A stretch of DNA of 64,000 nt, taken from positions 507,501-571,500 of the forward strand of contig JAQFVV010000317.1 in assembly GCA_028023455.1 (NCBI GenBank), given 5' to 3'. How positions within the stretch are numbered: the first letter of the stretch is position 1; the number at the start of each line of letters is the position of its first letter. Made by a program: the position numbers and the translations under genes. Shown piece by piece: positions 21,484-32,215 of the stretch. The DNA comes from Epiperipatus broadwayi. Taxonomy: Eukaryota > Onychophora > Udeonychophora > Euonychophora > Peripatidae. The notes beneath the pieces were generated by a model, which worked only from the letters and a program-made list of their open reading frames with translations, made no database searches and was not told the origin of the DNA.

Positions 21484-23580
21484 TCACACTTCAGAAGAAT
21501 ATGGAATCAAACTTCTGGCATTATAAGTTCCTTTCTCACCATCTGGTGTGACTAACATAAATGCATTTTCACCTACTTTGCAAGATATTTTATATGGACC
21601 CTCATACAGACTAAGAAATTTTTTAAATTGATTTCTTTGAAGGGTGCTAACATGGGGTGTTCTAACCAGAACTAAATCATTAACTTTAAATGGATGTGGT
21701 TTATTATGGGATTTTTTTACTCTCTTTGCACCCATAATATGAAGCTTTACTTTAGCTTGATTAATATCTTCATCCCTATTAATTTGTTCCCTTACAATTG
21801 GTATAGGTGTTTTAACTAATAATGGTTCATGTCTACCATAATGTAAACGAATAGGAGTAAAACCAGTAGATTCATTGTATGTACTATTAATGTAATTAAT
21901 AACCTCAGGAAGTTTATGAACCCATTTTTTATGATTATCGGCTACATAAACCCTAAATAATCGACTAAGCTCCCGCATAACACGTTCGCAAGGATTAGAC
22001 TGAGGGTTTCTTATGGAGCTCATAACATGTTTGAGGTTTTGATCTTGAATCCACTGATTCCACCTACCAGATATAAAAGCTGTAGCATGATCTGTAAGTA
22101 TGATTTTTGGTTTCCCTACTAATGGAAATTGATAATTAAGCATGCATTTAATTACAAAATGTGCACTAGTTTTAGGCACTGGATACACTGATACAAATTT
22201 ACTAAAAACATCATAGGTCACCAAAATAAACTTCTGTTGTTTAAATGGTGGGAGAGGCCCATAAAAATCAATCGCTAATAGTTCATTAGATCGATCTGGA
22301 ATAATAGGCTGCATAACACCTACATACGATTTATTACAATATTTAGACTTCAAGCAAGTAGAACATGTTTTAATTTTTCTTATTACCCGTTTATACATTC
22401 CATCCCAATAAAAAATAGATTTTAAGACATACATGATCTTTGGTGCACTATAGTGACCATAACTACAATGAACATACATTATCAATTTATCAATCATAGA
22501 TTTAGGTACAACTATTCTCCATGATTCCCCCTGATTTGACTTTAAATTATACATAAGTAGATTCTGGTACATCTTATACTTGCTAAAAATCCTTTTTATA
22601 TATTTATTTTTACTATTTATATTATCATGATTATTTAGGATAGTCATGATTCTATTTAATTTCTGATCCTGACCTTGAATCATAGTGAAATTATTATAAT
22701 CATCCACTATAGATTCATCCCTGACCACATCAACATTGCTAATAATTATATTTTGAGTATTAGGATGTTGGGATATCAGACAAATAGGGTGGCGGCTAAG
22801 AATATCGGCAGGGATATTCTGTCTCCCTTCAATATAGAGAACTCTATAATTGAATTGTTGGAGATACAAGCTCCACCTAACAAGTCTCTCATTACTGAGG
22901 TAGCTTTTATTTAAAAATTCCAAGCTCCTATGGTCGGTCAACACAATCACCTCTGAACCCAATAAAAATTGACGTAATTTCTGAAAAGCCCAGACAACAG
23001 CTAAGGTCTCCTTTTCAGTAATAGTGTAATTCAACTCAGCACCTCTTAAATGTCGGCTTAAGAAGTACAACACATGAGGTACCTGATCCTCATCGAGCTG
23101 ATATAACACTACTCCCAGACCATAGTAACTACTATCTGTCTGTACGTAGAATGTTTTATTAAAGTCAGGATACATTAAAATCACGTGTTTTAAAAATTTA
23201 TTTTTAATTATACTAAATTCATTATCATGGTCAGCAGTCCACTTCCATTTTTCAGTTTTCTTTAATAACCGAGACAAATGTATAGTATCTTCAGCAAAAT
23301 TGTTATAAAATCTATTGTAATAATTACATAATCCAAAAAATGACTTTAATTGTTTTACTGTTTTTGGAATGGGAAAACGCTGAATAGCTGCAATCTTTTC
23401 AGGATGGGGCTGGATTCCATGTTCATTTATTAAATGACCCAGAAAAGTGATTTCTTTTGCTGCTATTGAACATTTCTCCATATTAATTTTGACATTCTTT
23501 ATATGACATTCTGTAAAAAATAATTCTAAGTGTTGGAGATGCTCATGTAAATTATCAGAAGCAATAACTATATCATCTTA
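21484..23580 (-). pseudogene. Ty3/gypsy pol: RT end, RNase H, integrase (5'-truncated)
   Basis: The frame is open from an in-frame TAA at 23578-23580 to the stop at 21484. The first sense codons are the catalytic DD of the RT (DDIVIAS), so the element is cut right at the YxDD box and lacks most of RT, protease and gag. Counting from Met at 23481 (665 residues): RT thumb FLGHLINEHGIQ at 13-24; RNase H TDSS with D116, EKE at 156-158 and TDHRSLEFL with D183; integrase zinc finger H338-x4-H343-x29-C373-x2-C376. Integrase catalytic D405, D464 and E499 give a perfect D,D(35)E spacing. A C-terminal GPY-like FLSLYEGPYKI lies near 622-632. The long intact frame indicates a fairly recent insertion whose front end was lost later. 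Confidence 0.92.
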
Positions 23581-23589
23581 CAAGTTTTT

Positions 23590-24520
23590 TCAAAAAATAC
23601 AATACAAATTCGTCATAAAAAAAAAAAAAAATTAATGGTATTCTAATGGTTGCCACCACTTCAAACTCATTACACGCCTCAGCACTCCTCTCACTTTTTG
23701 CTTCTTCTATATTTACAAAAAAATTATAAACTTATACAATTCTAATGTAAGCAGATTATTGACAATTTCTGGGGTTTTTCTTCTTTTTTTTTCCATGACA
23801 ATAAAAGATTATTTTGAACTTTCGCATTGTATACTTTTAGTCTGTTTATTATGATATCCATATTCACCAGTCTAATACTATGCTTCAGTTCTCTCATTAT
23901 TTTTATATACTCTTTGTCAAGGTTGTCATTTCAAATAAAGTATTTATAACTCTTTAAATATAGACAAACATTATCTTCAATATACATTTTATATTCTCCA
24001 ATAAGTTAATGTTTATTCCATTAATTTATTACATTCTTTCTATTCCCTCACATATTTATTTTTTATTAGTTGTCTTCAGTAATTATTTAATTTTTTACAT
24101 ATATCTTATTTTTTATTGACAATTTTAATAAATAATTCTTTCATTTTTCGAGCAGATCACTATGATTTATTACAAGTATAAATATAATCTTCATTTAACA
24201 TTTTCTTTTTACATTTAGCTTGTATTACATCCATACATCCTTCTAACTTTTAATCCTTCATTTACCATATATATATAATCATAAAATTTTATTATACATG
24301 AGAGTTATACTAAACTAATAATGATATGTTGATATCTTTTCTATTATGGAAATTTTTATTTAGATGCACTTTTATAGGTTCCATTTTCATACTAAGTACA
24401 CTTTTCCAGACATAAATATTTCTATTATTATTCATTTGTACTTTAATTTTAATTATCTTTACAAGTGTACACTTAACTCTATCATGAATATTTTTCTTAT
24501 TATTCATTGATCAGTTCCAA
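23590..24520 (-). pseudogene. Coding-like remnants upstream of the truncated pol
   Basis: Minus-strand pieces such as NLDKEYIKIMRELKHSIRLVN (about 23820-23910) and the open frame 24310-24507 (starting MNNKKNIHDRVKCTLVK) have a K/N/I-rich, protein-like pattern with few local stops. They could be gag or protease remains of the same gypsy element. No zinc knuckle or DTG protease motif is visible, so identity is unproven. A T-tract at 23620-23635 lies near the junction with pol. Confidence 0.3.
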
Positions 24521-25691
24521 TTTAATCTTGCATAACTATTATAATAGTCAAAATATATAAATATTTTATCTTGCCTATTAATCAAATTATGTATTAACAT
24601 AATACTCACAGTGGTTTCCTTCAGTTTACTTATTACTTGACAATACTTTGGCATCAATGTACAACTTTTTATTTTTATTCTTCCAATATTTTTTCCAATA
24701 TAACAACTTTAAGATATTTTGGTAAAATTATTAAATTGTTGAGTTCAATCGCAGAAATTTAACTTTGTTTTACCCTTTCATATTAACAAAAAACCTATAA
24801 TATCCTGTTTTAAATTCTTAAGTAAATCATGATCATTTACTTATTTTTAAAATAATAAGATTTAAAAAAATTTTAAGCAATATTTTAGAGACAAACGAAG
24901 TTACTTGTTCTCCCAATTTGTAATCTTTTTTTTTCTTTTTTTTTTATATCAAGTTTCCCTCTGCTTTTTTTTCTTACAAAAAAACCTCATCTTCTGGCTG
25001 TTAATTTATTCCATATTTTGCTTTCCCATTGGTTAATTTTCCCACTTCTCAGATTTTGAATGTTTAATTACTTGCTTGTAGTTGAAATATTTAAAAAAAA
25101 AAACAAATAATATCTTTTTACAAGATTTATTAAAAAAACTTTTCGTAGACTTTATAAAATTTACCATTTACTTTAAATCAGTTCATATTATTTTAGTTTT
25201 TTTTTATCCAAACTAAATCTGAGATTTATTTATGAACTTTTAATCACAAAATTCAGAACATAAATGTTAATTATTGATTTTGGAAAATAAATTAAAATTT
25301 CACCAGAAATAGTCATTATTTTTTAGTATTAAATGTGCACATACATGATTATCTATCTCTATCATGCATATTTTTATTTATAAGACCAAATTTGAACTTC
25401 CCTATAATTTTAAATATTATTGAACAATTAATTATTAACAGATATTACTAAATTATCTTTTAATCTTTTATCTTCTATTTATATTTTTCTAATAAATACT
25501 TTAACAAGATTTAGCATTTATACTACTTTAAATTAACTAATCTCAGGTTCAAACCCTATAATAACTAAAATGATTGTTATTTTTCATAGTTGAATAAGTA
25601 AATAATTTTGACTTTATAAAATTTAAAATTATACATCTTAAAATTTATTCCCAATTTTTTTGCAATGGGGTGTAGCAATAAAAAGGGCACA
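24521..25691. other. AT-rich; right edge reads GGGCACA|(AT)n
   Basis: No ORF is supported. The right edge on the minus strand is TGTGCCCTTTT, the same 11 bases as the candidate 3' LTR start at 20430, so it may be the start of a 5' LTR. Beyond those bases the two sequences diverge too much for me to call them a pair. A B-box-like CAGGTTCAAACCC occurs near 25545. Confidence 0.3.
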
Positions 25692-25707
25692 ATATATATA
25701 TATATAT
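25692..25707. repeat. (AT)n tract between two element edges
   Basis: A pure AT dinucleotide tract between ...GGGCACA and TGTAACCGACGG. An equivalent tract is at 28574-28589. Such tracts may be preferred targets or target duplications of LTR elements. Confidence 0.8.
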
Positions 25708-28573
25708 TGTAACCGACGGTATTGTCGATTGCTGTGCTCCATTCAAATCTAACAAAAAGAAGGCCCAAAATATTGGTGCCAATTTGCAACTGATTAAATC
25801 GATGGATGAAGGTGATGGTTATGATGATCAATCTGATCTGATAAAATTCTAAAATCCAATATAAATTAATCTGGTCTAGCTCAATCGGGTCGCCATTATA
25901 TAATAAACCATCATAAAGCACAAATAATCTCTCTTAAAGTTTAATTTACTTAAGTCATATGAAAAATGAAGAAATAATGAGATTATCTGCTCCAGCCATC
26001 AACAAAACCGTCAACTACAATATAAATTGCATAGAGCGGTGAAATCAACTACTATTGCCCTATACAATAATATAGGATTAGGCTAACACTTGATTGGCAA
26101 TCTAATCAAAACCAATCCAATTAATAACTAATCTAGATTCCAATATATATATTTTATTAGCCTGTTACTGTTATAGTACTTTAACTCCACTTTATTATTT
26201 AAAGGTACTGTCTTTATAACTTAATGGATAATTTTCTAAGTACCTGTAATAGCACTTTACAAAACATTGGTTTGCATACAGACATTATTTAAACGACAAA
26301 ACCAAAATAATAACTGAACCCCAAATATGCATATATACATGTTAGCAAACGCTAAATATAAAGATAAATACTCGCGTCAATAAACGATATACAATTCTTT
26401 CTACCTCAACCTATAATTAATAATCTTATAAACACTTTGAAAATTTATACACTCATTTAAATGTTTAAACAAATTAATAGACGTCGATAGATTATCAATA
26501 AGTTACAAAATAATTTATAAATATCTCTTAATAAAATGATACTTAATTAATGCTTCGTTTAGGTTTTAAACTAAAATATTTCACTGGAGTTTAATATCAA
26601 TATTCTATTAGCTCATTTCTAATTTTACAATGTCCAACTATATTAACTAAAAATATATCGAGCTTCTCTTGGATGTTTATTCACTTGTGAATATTAATAC
26701 AACTTGTTTGAAAACTTTAAATAACTGAATAAAAAATTTTGATTAGCAACAATTAAAACACATGATTATATTTGATATTTCTATAAATGAAAATAATATT
26801 CAATTAAATCGGTCAATGAAGTTTATTCTCTTCATTTTATAGGAGTTTAAGAAATATTCAAACGAACTACTCCAAACCGAACGATAAAGTATAATCTATT
26901 TAGATTTTTATTACGGAATCAGACAAACATGAAATGATTGACTTTGTGATATTAATTAAGAGACATAATATTATGGATATATAATATTCGAATGCAAATA
27001 TAACTATGAAATTTATATAGAAACAAAATAAAATATTAATAAGCAAAATATACCTTATCTTCTATTTCAATTCGCTTACCAAGCTGAGTTTGAATTCTGT
27101 TACCTAAGTTGCTCCGCCGTCTTACGCAATCCAAATAAAACAAAATAAGTAAACTAGTCTTGATATTTAAATTAACTCAATTTATTTAATTATAAAAAAG
27201 AAGATTGACAATATTAATGATAGTATACATCCGAAATGTCTTTATATTTTAAATTGGTGGACTAAATAAAATAATCATGTCGCTATATGTATCTCTATAT
27301 ACGTGTTGCAAGAACGTTAACGACACATACAAAAAAATGAATGAATAAATGATGGGAAAGGTTCTTAGATATTTTACTAAAAAAAAAATAAAAATTTACA
27401 TATACCCTATACCAAAATGTGCAATAAGAGGGTATCAAAATCTATTCGTTTATCAAAAATAATTACGGATAAATGAATACGAAATAATAACTATATTTGA
27501 GTCTTTCCGATCATTTTCATTTAATAATTATATTTCTTTAGATAATAAAAAAAAAACATCATATAGTATTACATATAAAAAAAAATTAACACACATATTT
27601 TTCATAAAAAAAAATAATCATACCATATATATAAATCTGTCCATTCACTGATTATTAGTCTATCGATTGCCTTCATTTATAGTGTAAAGAGGATTTTCTC
27701 CGTCCGAAATAGTAATTGTAAACTTTGCAATACTCATTAAAAAGTTTCCTTTTTCTCTTTCCATTCTGTAGAGGTGAGTATATTTCGATGATCCAGGTTA
27801 TGAGGTGAATTGATCCATTTGGTTAGTCGAGAGACGATGTCTATGCAAATCCATTTTTCTTTTCTTTATTTATAAAGCTTTTTTTTTTTTTTTTTTCATA
27901 GGTTTTTTTTTTTTTTACATTGTTGCCGCTCTTGGAACACTTCAATTTGTCCGCCCGAATGATTGAACGGGCAGATAATTCTGCTACTACTCCATGTTTT
28001 ATAGTTTTACAAACCAACAAATTTAATATTGAAAAGGTTCATTTTCTTAAGATACAACAAATAGATTTGTCCTTTACCATACAAAGTGATAATAAGTGTG
28101 TGCGTGCTTGAGTGAGTGACTGAGAATGACTGACCGATCTGACCTCTTTTATCTTCTGTCACGTCATTTTTATAGATTCTCTTTCTGACGTTTTTTTTTA
28201 TCTTTGCGGCCACACACGGTCATAGATAAGAAGACGGTCATAGATAAGTAGATAAGAAGATCACATTTAAATTCGATTACAATTTTTTTCTTAAAATAAT
28301 ATTTTACAAACCAAAAATATAAAATTGATATAATAACCTTTTTTTAATAACAATATTTTTTTTTTTTTTTTAAATATTTTACAAATAAAATATACACAAC
28401 ATAAAAAACATTAAACTGTATGTAATATTGTTACTATGGTGATTGCATTTATATATGAAATGTATAAAATAATATTAATCCTATTTCGTTAAATTTATTA
28501 TGCTGAATTGCTTACTATGTTATTTTTTTTTTTTTATATATATGTATGTGGATCATCAATTTGAACACTCACA
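25708..28573 (-). mobile_element. Candidate solo LTR, 2.87 kb
   Basis: The block runs from TGTAACCGACGG to ...CACTCACA (TG...CA termini on both strands) and is flanked on both sides by the same 16 bp (AT)n tract. On the minus strand, a TATA box and an initiator lie about 400 bp from the presumed 5' end (28167-28138), as in LTR U3 regions. Upstream of the TATA there are repeated GATAAG words (28220-28260). No pol or gag coding lies inside. The open frames at 25577-25921 and 27920-28213 carry no domains. The length is large for an LTR, and a second copy would be needed to confirm the ends. Confidence 0.4.
28138..28174 (-). promoter_or_regulatory. TATA box and initiator of the candidate LTR
   Basis: Minus-strand TATAAAAA at 28174-28167 and TCAGA/TCAGTC initiator-like words at 28142-28127, a spacing of about 32 nt. 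This is the geometry of arthropod LTR and core promoters. Upstream on the same strand are tandem TTATCTATGACCG words (28220-28250), possible GATA-type sites. Confidence 0.42.
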
Positions 28574-28589
28574 ATATATATATATATAT

Positions 28590-28607
28590 TGTAACTTATT
28601 GGTTACA
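28590..28607. repeat. TGTAAC-GTTACA mini-palindrome after (AT)n
   Basis: TGTAACTTATTGGTTACA consists of a 6 bp perfect inverted repeat around 6 bases, placed directly after the (AT)n tract at 28574-28589. It has exactly the terminal hexamers inferred for the LTR edges in this window. Confidence 0.7.
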
Positions 28608-28669
28608 TAGCTGCACAAAAAATAATTTGATAGTTGGCAGCATATTCTTCAGGATTAGTTTACAAATAT

Positions 28670-28864
28670 TTTAGCAATAGAGAAAATAATATTTAATTTT
28701 TCCATGCATATTTTTATAATGGGTCTTTATTTAACTAAATATTTTAAGTCTCAAAGTCAGGTTTAGTTTAGAATTATTTAAGTAATGGGGGAAATAATAT
28801 TTATTTTTCCATGCATATTTTTATAATAGGTCTTCATTTAACTAAATATTTTAAGTCTCGAAGT
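28670..28864. repeat. Tandem duplication, 107 bp period
   Basis: TCCATGCATATTTTTATAAT starts at 28701 and again at 28808. The flanking TTTAACTAAATATTTTAAGTCTC also repeats. Two units, high similarity. Confidence 0.85.
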
Positions 28865-30879
28865 GATAGTATGAACAATCTCAAACATTGAATTTGTAAA
28901 TAATAATATGATTTTAATATGGGAATATTTTAATAAGTTATAAATGATTGTAGAAAGAGAGAAATTTATAAAATAATGTAAGCAAGCTTTCTTTTTTTTC
29001 CTCTCTTTAGTAATTATAATTAATTAGTAGTGTTAATTTAAACTATAAAAATATATTAAGAGAAAATAATTTTCCTCGTTTTTGTAAATTATTTAATAAA
29101 TATTAATTTTCCCTTTTAAGAGAGATAAAGTTTTATGTTTAAGAGTGTTTTTAAAAAGAAAAACAAAATAAGATTTTAATATTTTAGTAAATTTTATTTT
29201 TAATTAGAGTTGTCATTTATTCTTGTTATCTCTTCAATGAAAAAAATCAAATCGGTGCAATTAACTGATTATTATGTTTTTTGCAAGACATTTTTTTTAA
29301 TTAGAAAATATTGTCAAGAATTTCATTATGTTAATTTAAATTCTTGACTTGTTTTTCATGATCTATAATTAAGAAGGGAAATAGCTGAACAATTGTATTT
29401 ATAAAAATTTATCTAATTGATTGTTATAAAAATTAACAGGTTGGAGACAGGTTGTGATTGACTTATAGGCAAGATTGTTCTAGAAAAAATGATGGAGGCC
29501 TGAATAAGTCTGAAGACCCAAATGTCTAATAGAAGTGAATATTTCTTACCTAGTTGTTGATGAGAATAGCCAAGTCTTAATCCAGCTGCTGAAACAGTAG
29601 AAATTATTCCTCACTTAGCTGTAGAAAAGAGAACAATGAAGTCTTAATCCAGCTGCTAAAAAAGAAAAAAAGCCGAAGTTATAACTAAGGTATTGCATAG
29701 TACAATAAAAGTTTTAAACAAGCTTTTGGCATCCTGTGAATTTAGTCATTAGAATAGTTTTTACAATAAAATCCATGTGCTAAATTCAGCTAAAAGCTAG
29801 ACATCATCTTCCTCCATGTAACCTGCTTTCACTGGAATAAAAATGTAGAGAAGTTATCCCTAAAATTATCTGCAAGCCAAAGCACAAGTCTCTCTGTTAG
29901 TCAAATTCATTAAATGAAAATGAATAAAATTTTGCTGTTGTTAACCCGGAAATGAAATTCTGCACACTAGAAAAAGAACAAATTAATTATGTTCATGTGT
30001 AGAAGCCTTCAAGAAGAAAACAACTGAAAAAACTGTAAATTATAATTTGGAAGAAGGACTCTATAGAAGAATCAAATCATGTTTAAAGAACTTTTTGTGT
30101 GGACATTAACTTTTCATGTATAGTGGAAAAAAAAATTTTTTGTTATTGTTTTCTTAAGAATTGATAGTTTTTAATATTTTTATTAAGTTAATATTTTTAA
30201 ATTATGAAGAAAAAATTCTTTTAAAACCAGTCAATTTTTTCTTCAAAATTATGAAAGCGTTTTTAATATATAGAGTGTTTGAACTCAGACTTTCACACGA
30301 CCCTCAATCATTTATGCTATCTTATACTGCTAATACCCTTATCACACACATGTCAAAAAGATAAATAATCTCCAAAAAATTCATATTTCAATATAGTTTT
30401 TAGAAAATTTAATTTGTTATAATTTTTTTTTTTGTGTGTGGAAACATGGTTTTCTTTTTTATTCCCCCCCCCACACACACACACACTAGAAACTTAACAA
30501 AAAGTTGATTTTGAAAATGTTTTTCCAACTCTTAGTTATTTTAAAGAAATAACTTAATGAATTAAAAGTTAATTTATGCATAGAAATCAACTGATTGGTT
30601 AGTATAATTTTTATGAAAATATATTTTTTGATGAAATTAATGTGTAAAATTTCATATTATCTTGTCATTTTTTTCCGTTTATTGTTAATCAGCTCATTAT
30701 TAAATACTTATTTTAAAAAATATTTCTTAGTCTTTTTTTTCTATCCAATCCCTGTTTCATAAATTGCTTTTTGTGTGACTTTATTTTATGACAGCTTAGT
30801 ATTCTAGGATTTTTTATGATCCCAATAAAACTATGTACTTATAATAGAGTAAGCCTAGGAATTATTTAAAGTGATTTAT
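28865..30879. other. Unassigned AT-rich sequence
   Basis: 29440-30070 is somewhat richer in GC and contains a local repeat (CAAGTCTTAATCCAGCTGCT at about 29570 and GAAGTCTTAATCCAGCTGCT at about 29640). Three-frame reading gives no recognisable protein. A C-run followed by (CA)n lies at 30464-30486. The small open frame at 30161-30364 shows no motif. Confidence 0.4.
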
Positions 30880-31680
30880 AATAAGCTGTTTTATGTTTTT
30901 ATTTATCTCTTGCTCACAGTAATAGTTTATAGAGTTATTGCTTCCTGAGCTAGATATGTGGAGTTGGGGGTTGATGTTTAATGTTATGGATATACAGATG
31001 ATCATTCTGGATTGACACAAAAAAGATATCCTTTAAAGTCCATTTACTACATTTTATTTTATTTAGTATTTATTAGAAATTAAGTGACCTGAGCATTGAT
31101 GATGATCAGCATGTTTAGTCTCCCAGCATTATTGTTTTTATTATCTATTCTGATGGATTTGCACTTTAGTTTGTGCATTGAAATTAATATTTAAATAATC
31201 TGTCCCAAGCTTGCAAGGGCTACATGATTAGCCTGGTCTATAGTAGACCAATTTCAAAACCTGTCACAAGATTGATTGTTGATTTATGGTATTTTTTATC
31301 TTTCTTGATGATGAATAATTATTACTTTGTGTAATGCTGGTAAATTTATAGTTAACATATTTACTTATAGTTCTGTGCTGATCTCTCATGCTCATTCCTT
31401 TTTTATATAATTTTATATTTTATTTATTTGGGGATAATGATGGTTTCATATCTTTTCATAATTTAATCCTAAGGTGGTGTACAGTTACAATTGTCACCTA
31501 ATTTGTGTGACCACTATTTTCATACTATTACAAATAGCTACTTAATTGTCGGACATTGTAATCTCAGATTCCCTTTTATTAACCTCTATTTTCTGTAGTT
31601 TTTCAATATATATATATATATATATCAGTGACAAAGAGTGCCTTTTTAGGAATAGAAGCACTTTTCTTTGTTTAAAAATG
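30880..31680 (+). repeat. Dispersed repeat family R1, copy B
   Basis: Direct-orientation homologue of 12290-13210, with the same ordered words including CTACATTTTATTTTA, TTAGAAATTAAGTG, CATTGATGATGATCAGCA, CAGCATTATTGTTTTTATTA, GATTAGCCTGGTCTA, an (AT)n tract and GAATAGAAGCAC. No coding capacity visible. Confidence 0.7.
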
Positions 31681-31779
31681 TTTTTAATTCACTTGCCACA
31701 ACAATTTTTACGTATTAGCACCTAATATATTTATATATTACACACATCTAGAAAAATCTGAAACTCTTATCTTAAATCA

Positions 31780-32215
31780 GAGAATACATTATCAATATAT
31801 TTTTATCTTCCATTTTTTTTAACTTTCTTAAAAGTTTTAATGGTGGATTAGATCTTAGCATTGTTTGAACTTTTTATAATCAACCAATAATGCATTAGTC
31901 ACTTTCATTTTTTTGCTGTATATAAAAACAATTTAACTGTTGGCAAAAAAAATTGAAAGTCAACAATAATTTCATATTAAAAATAATGCTTATTCTAATC
32001 AGACTGTGATTAATTTAAATATAGATAATACAGTGCCAATGTATTTTTATCTTCCAAATACTTTTAACATTCTTAAAAGTTTTAACTATAAATTAGATCT
32101 TAGTATTGTTTGAATTTGTTATAGTCAACCAAGAATATGTTAATCAAATTCATTTGTTGCCATATATAAAAACAATTCAACTGTTGGTAAAAAAAAAATG
32201 AAAGTGACTATTTTA
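31780..32215. repeat. Tandem duplication, ~245 bp period
   Basis: TTTTTATCTTCCA, CTTAAAAGTTTTAA, TTAGATCTTAG-ATTGTTTGAA, AATCAACCAA/AGTCAACCAA and TATATAAAAACAATT-AACTGTTGG recur in the same order in two adjacent units (from about 31798 and about 32044). Confidence 0.85.

Noticed and set aside
20433-25691. Complete gypsy provirus with a matched LTR pair
   Set aside because: The two TGTGCCCTTTT edges share only about 11 bases before diverging, so they cannot be called the two LTRs of one insertion without a proper alignment.
25577-25921. 114-codon minus-strand open frame
   Set aside because: It straddles the (AT)n tract and both putative element edges, has no domain, and includes poly-(Ile-Tyr) from AT repeats; a chance frame.
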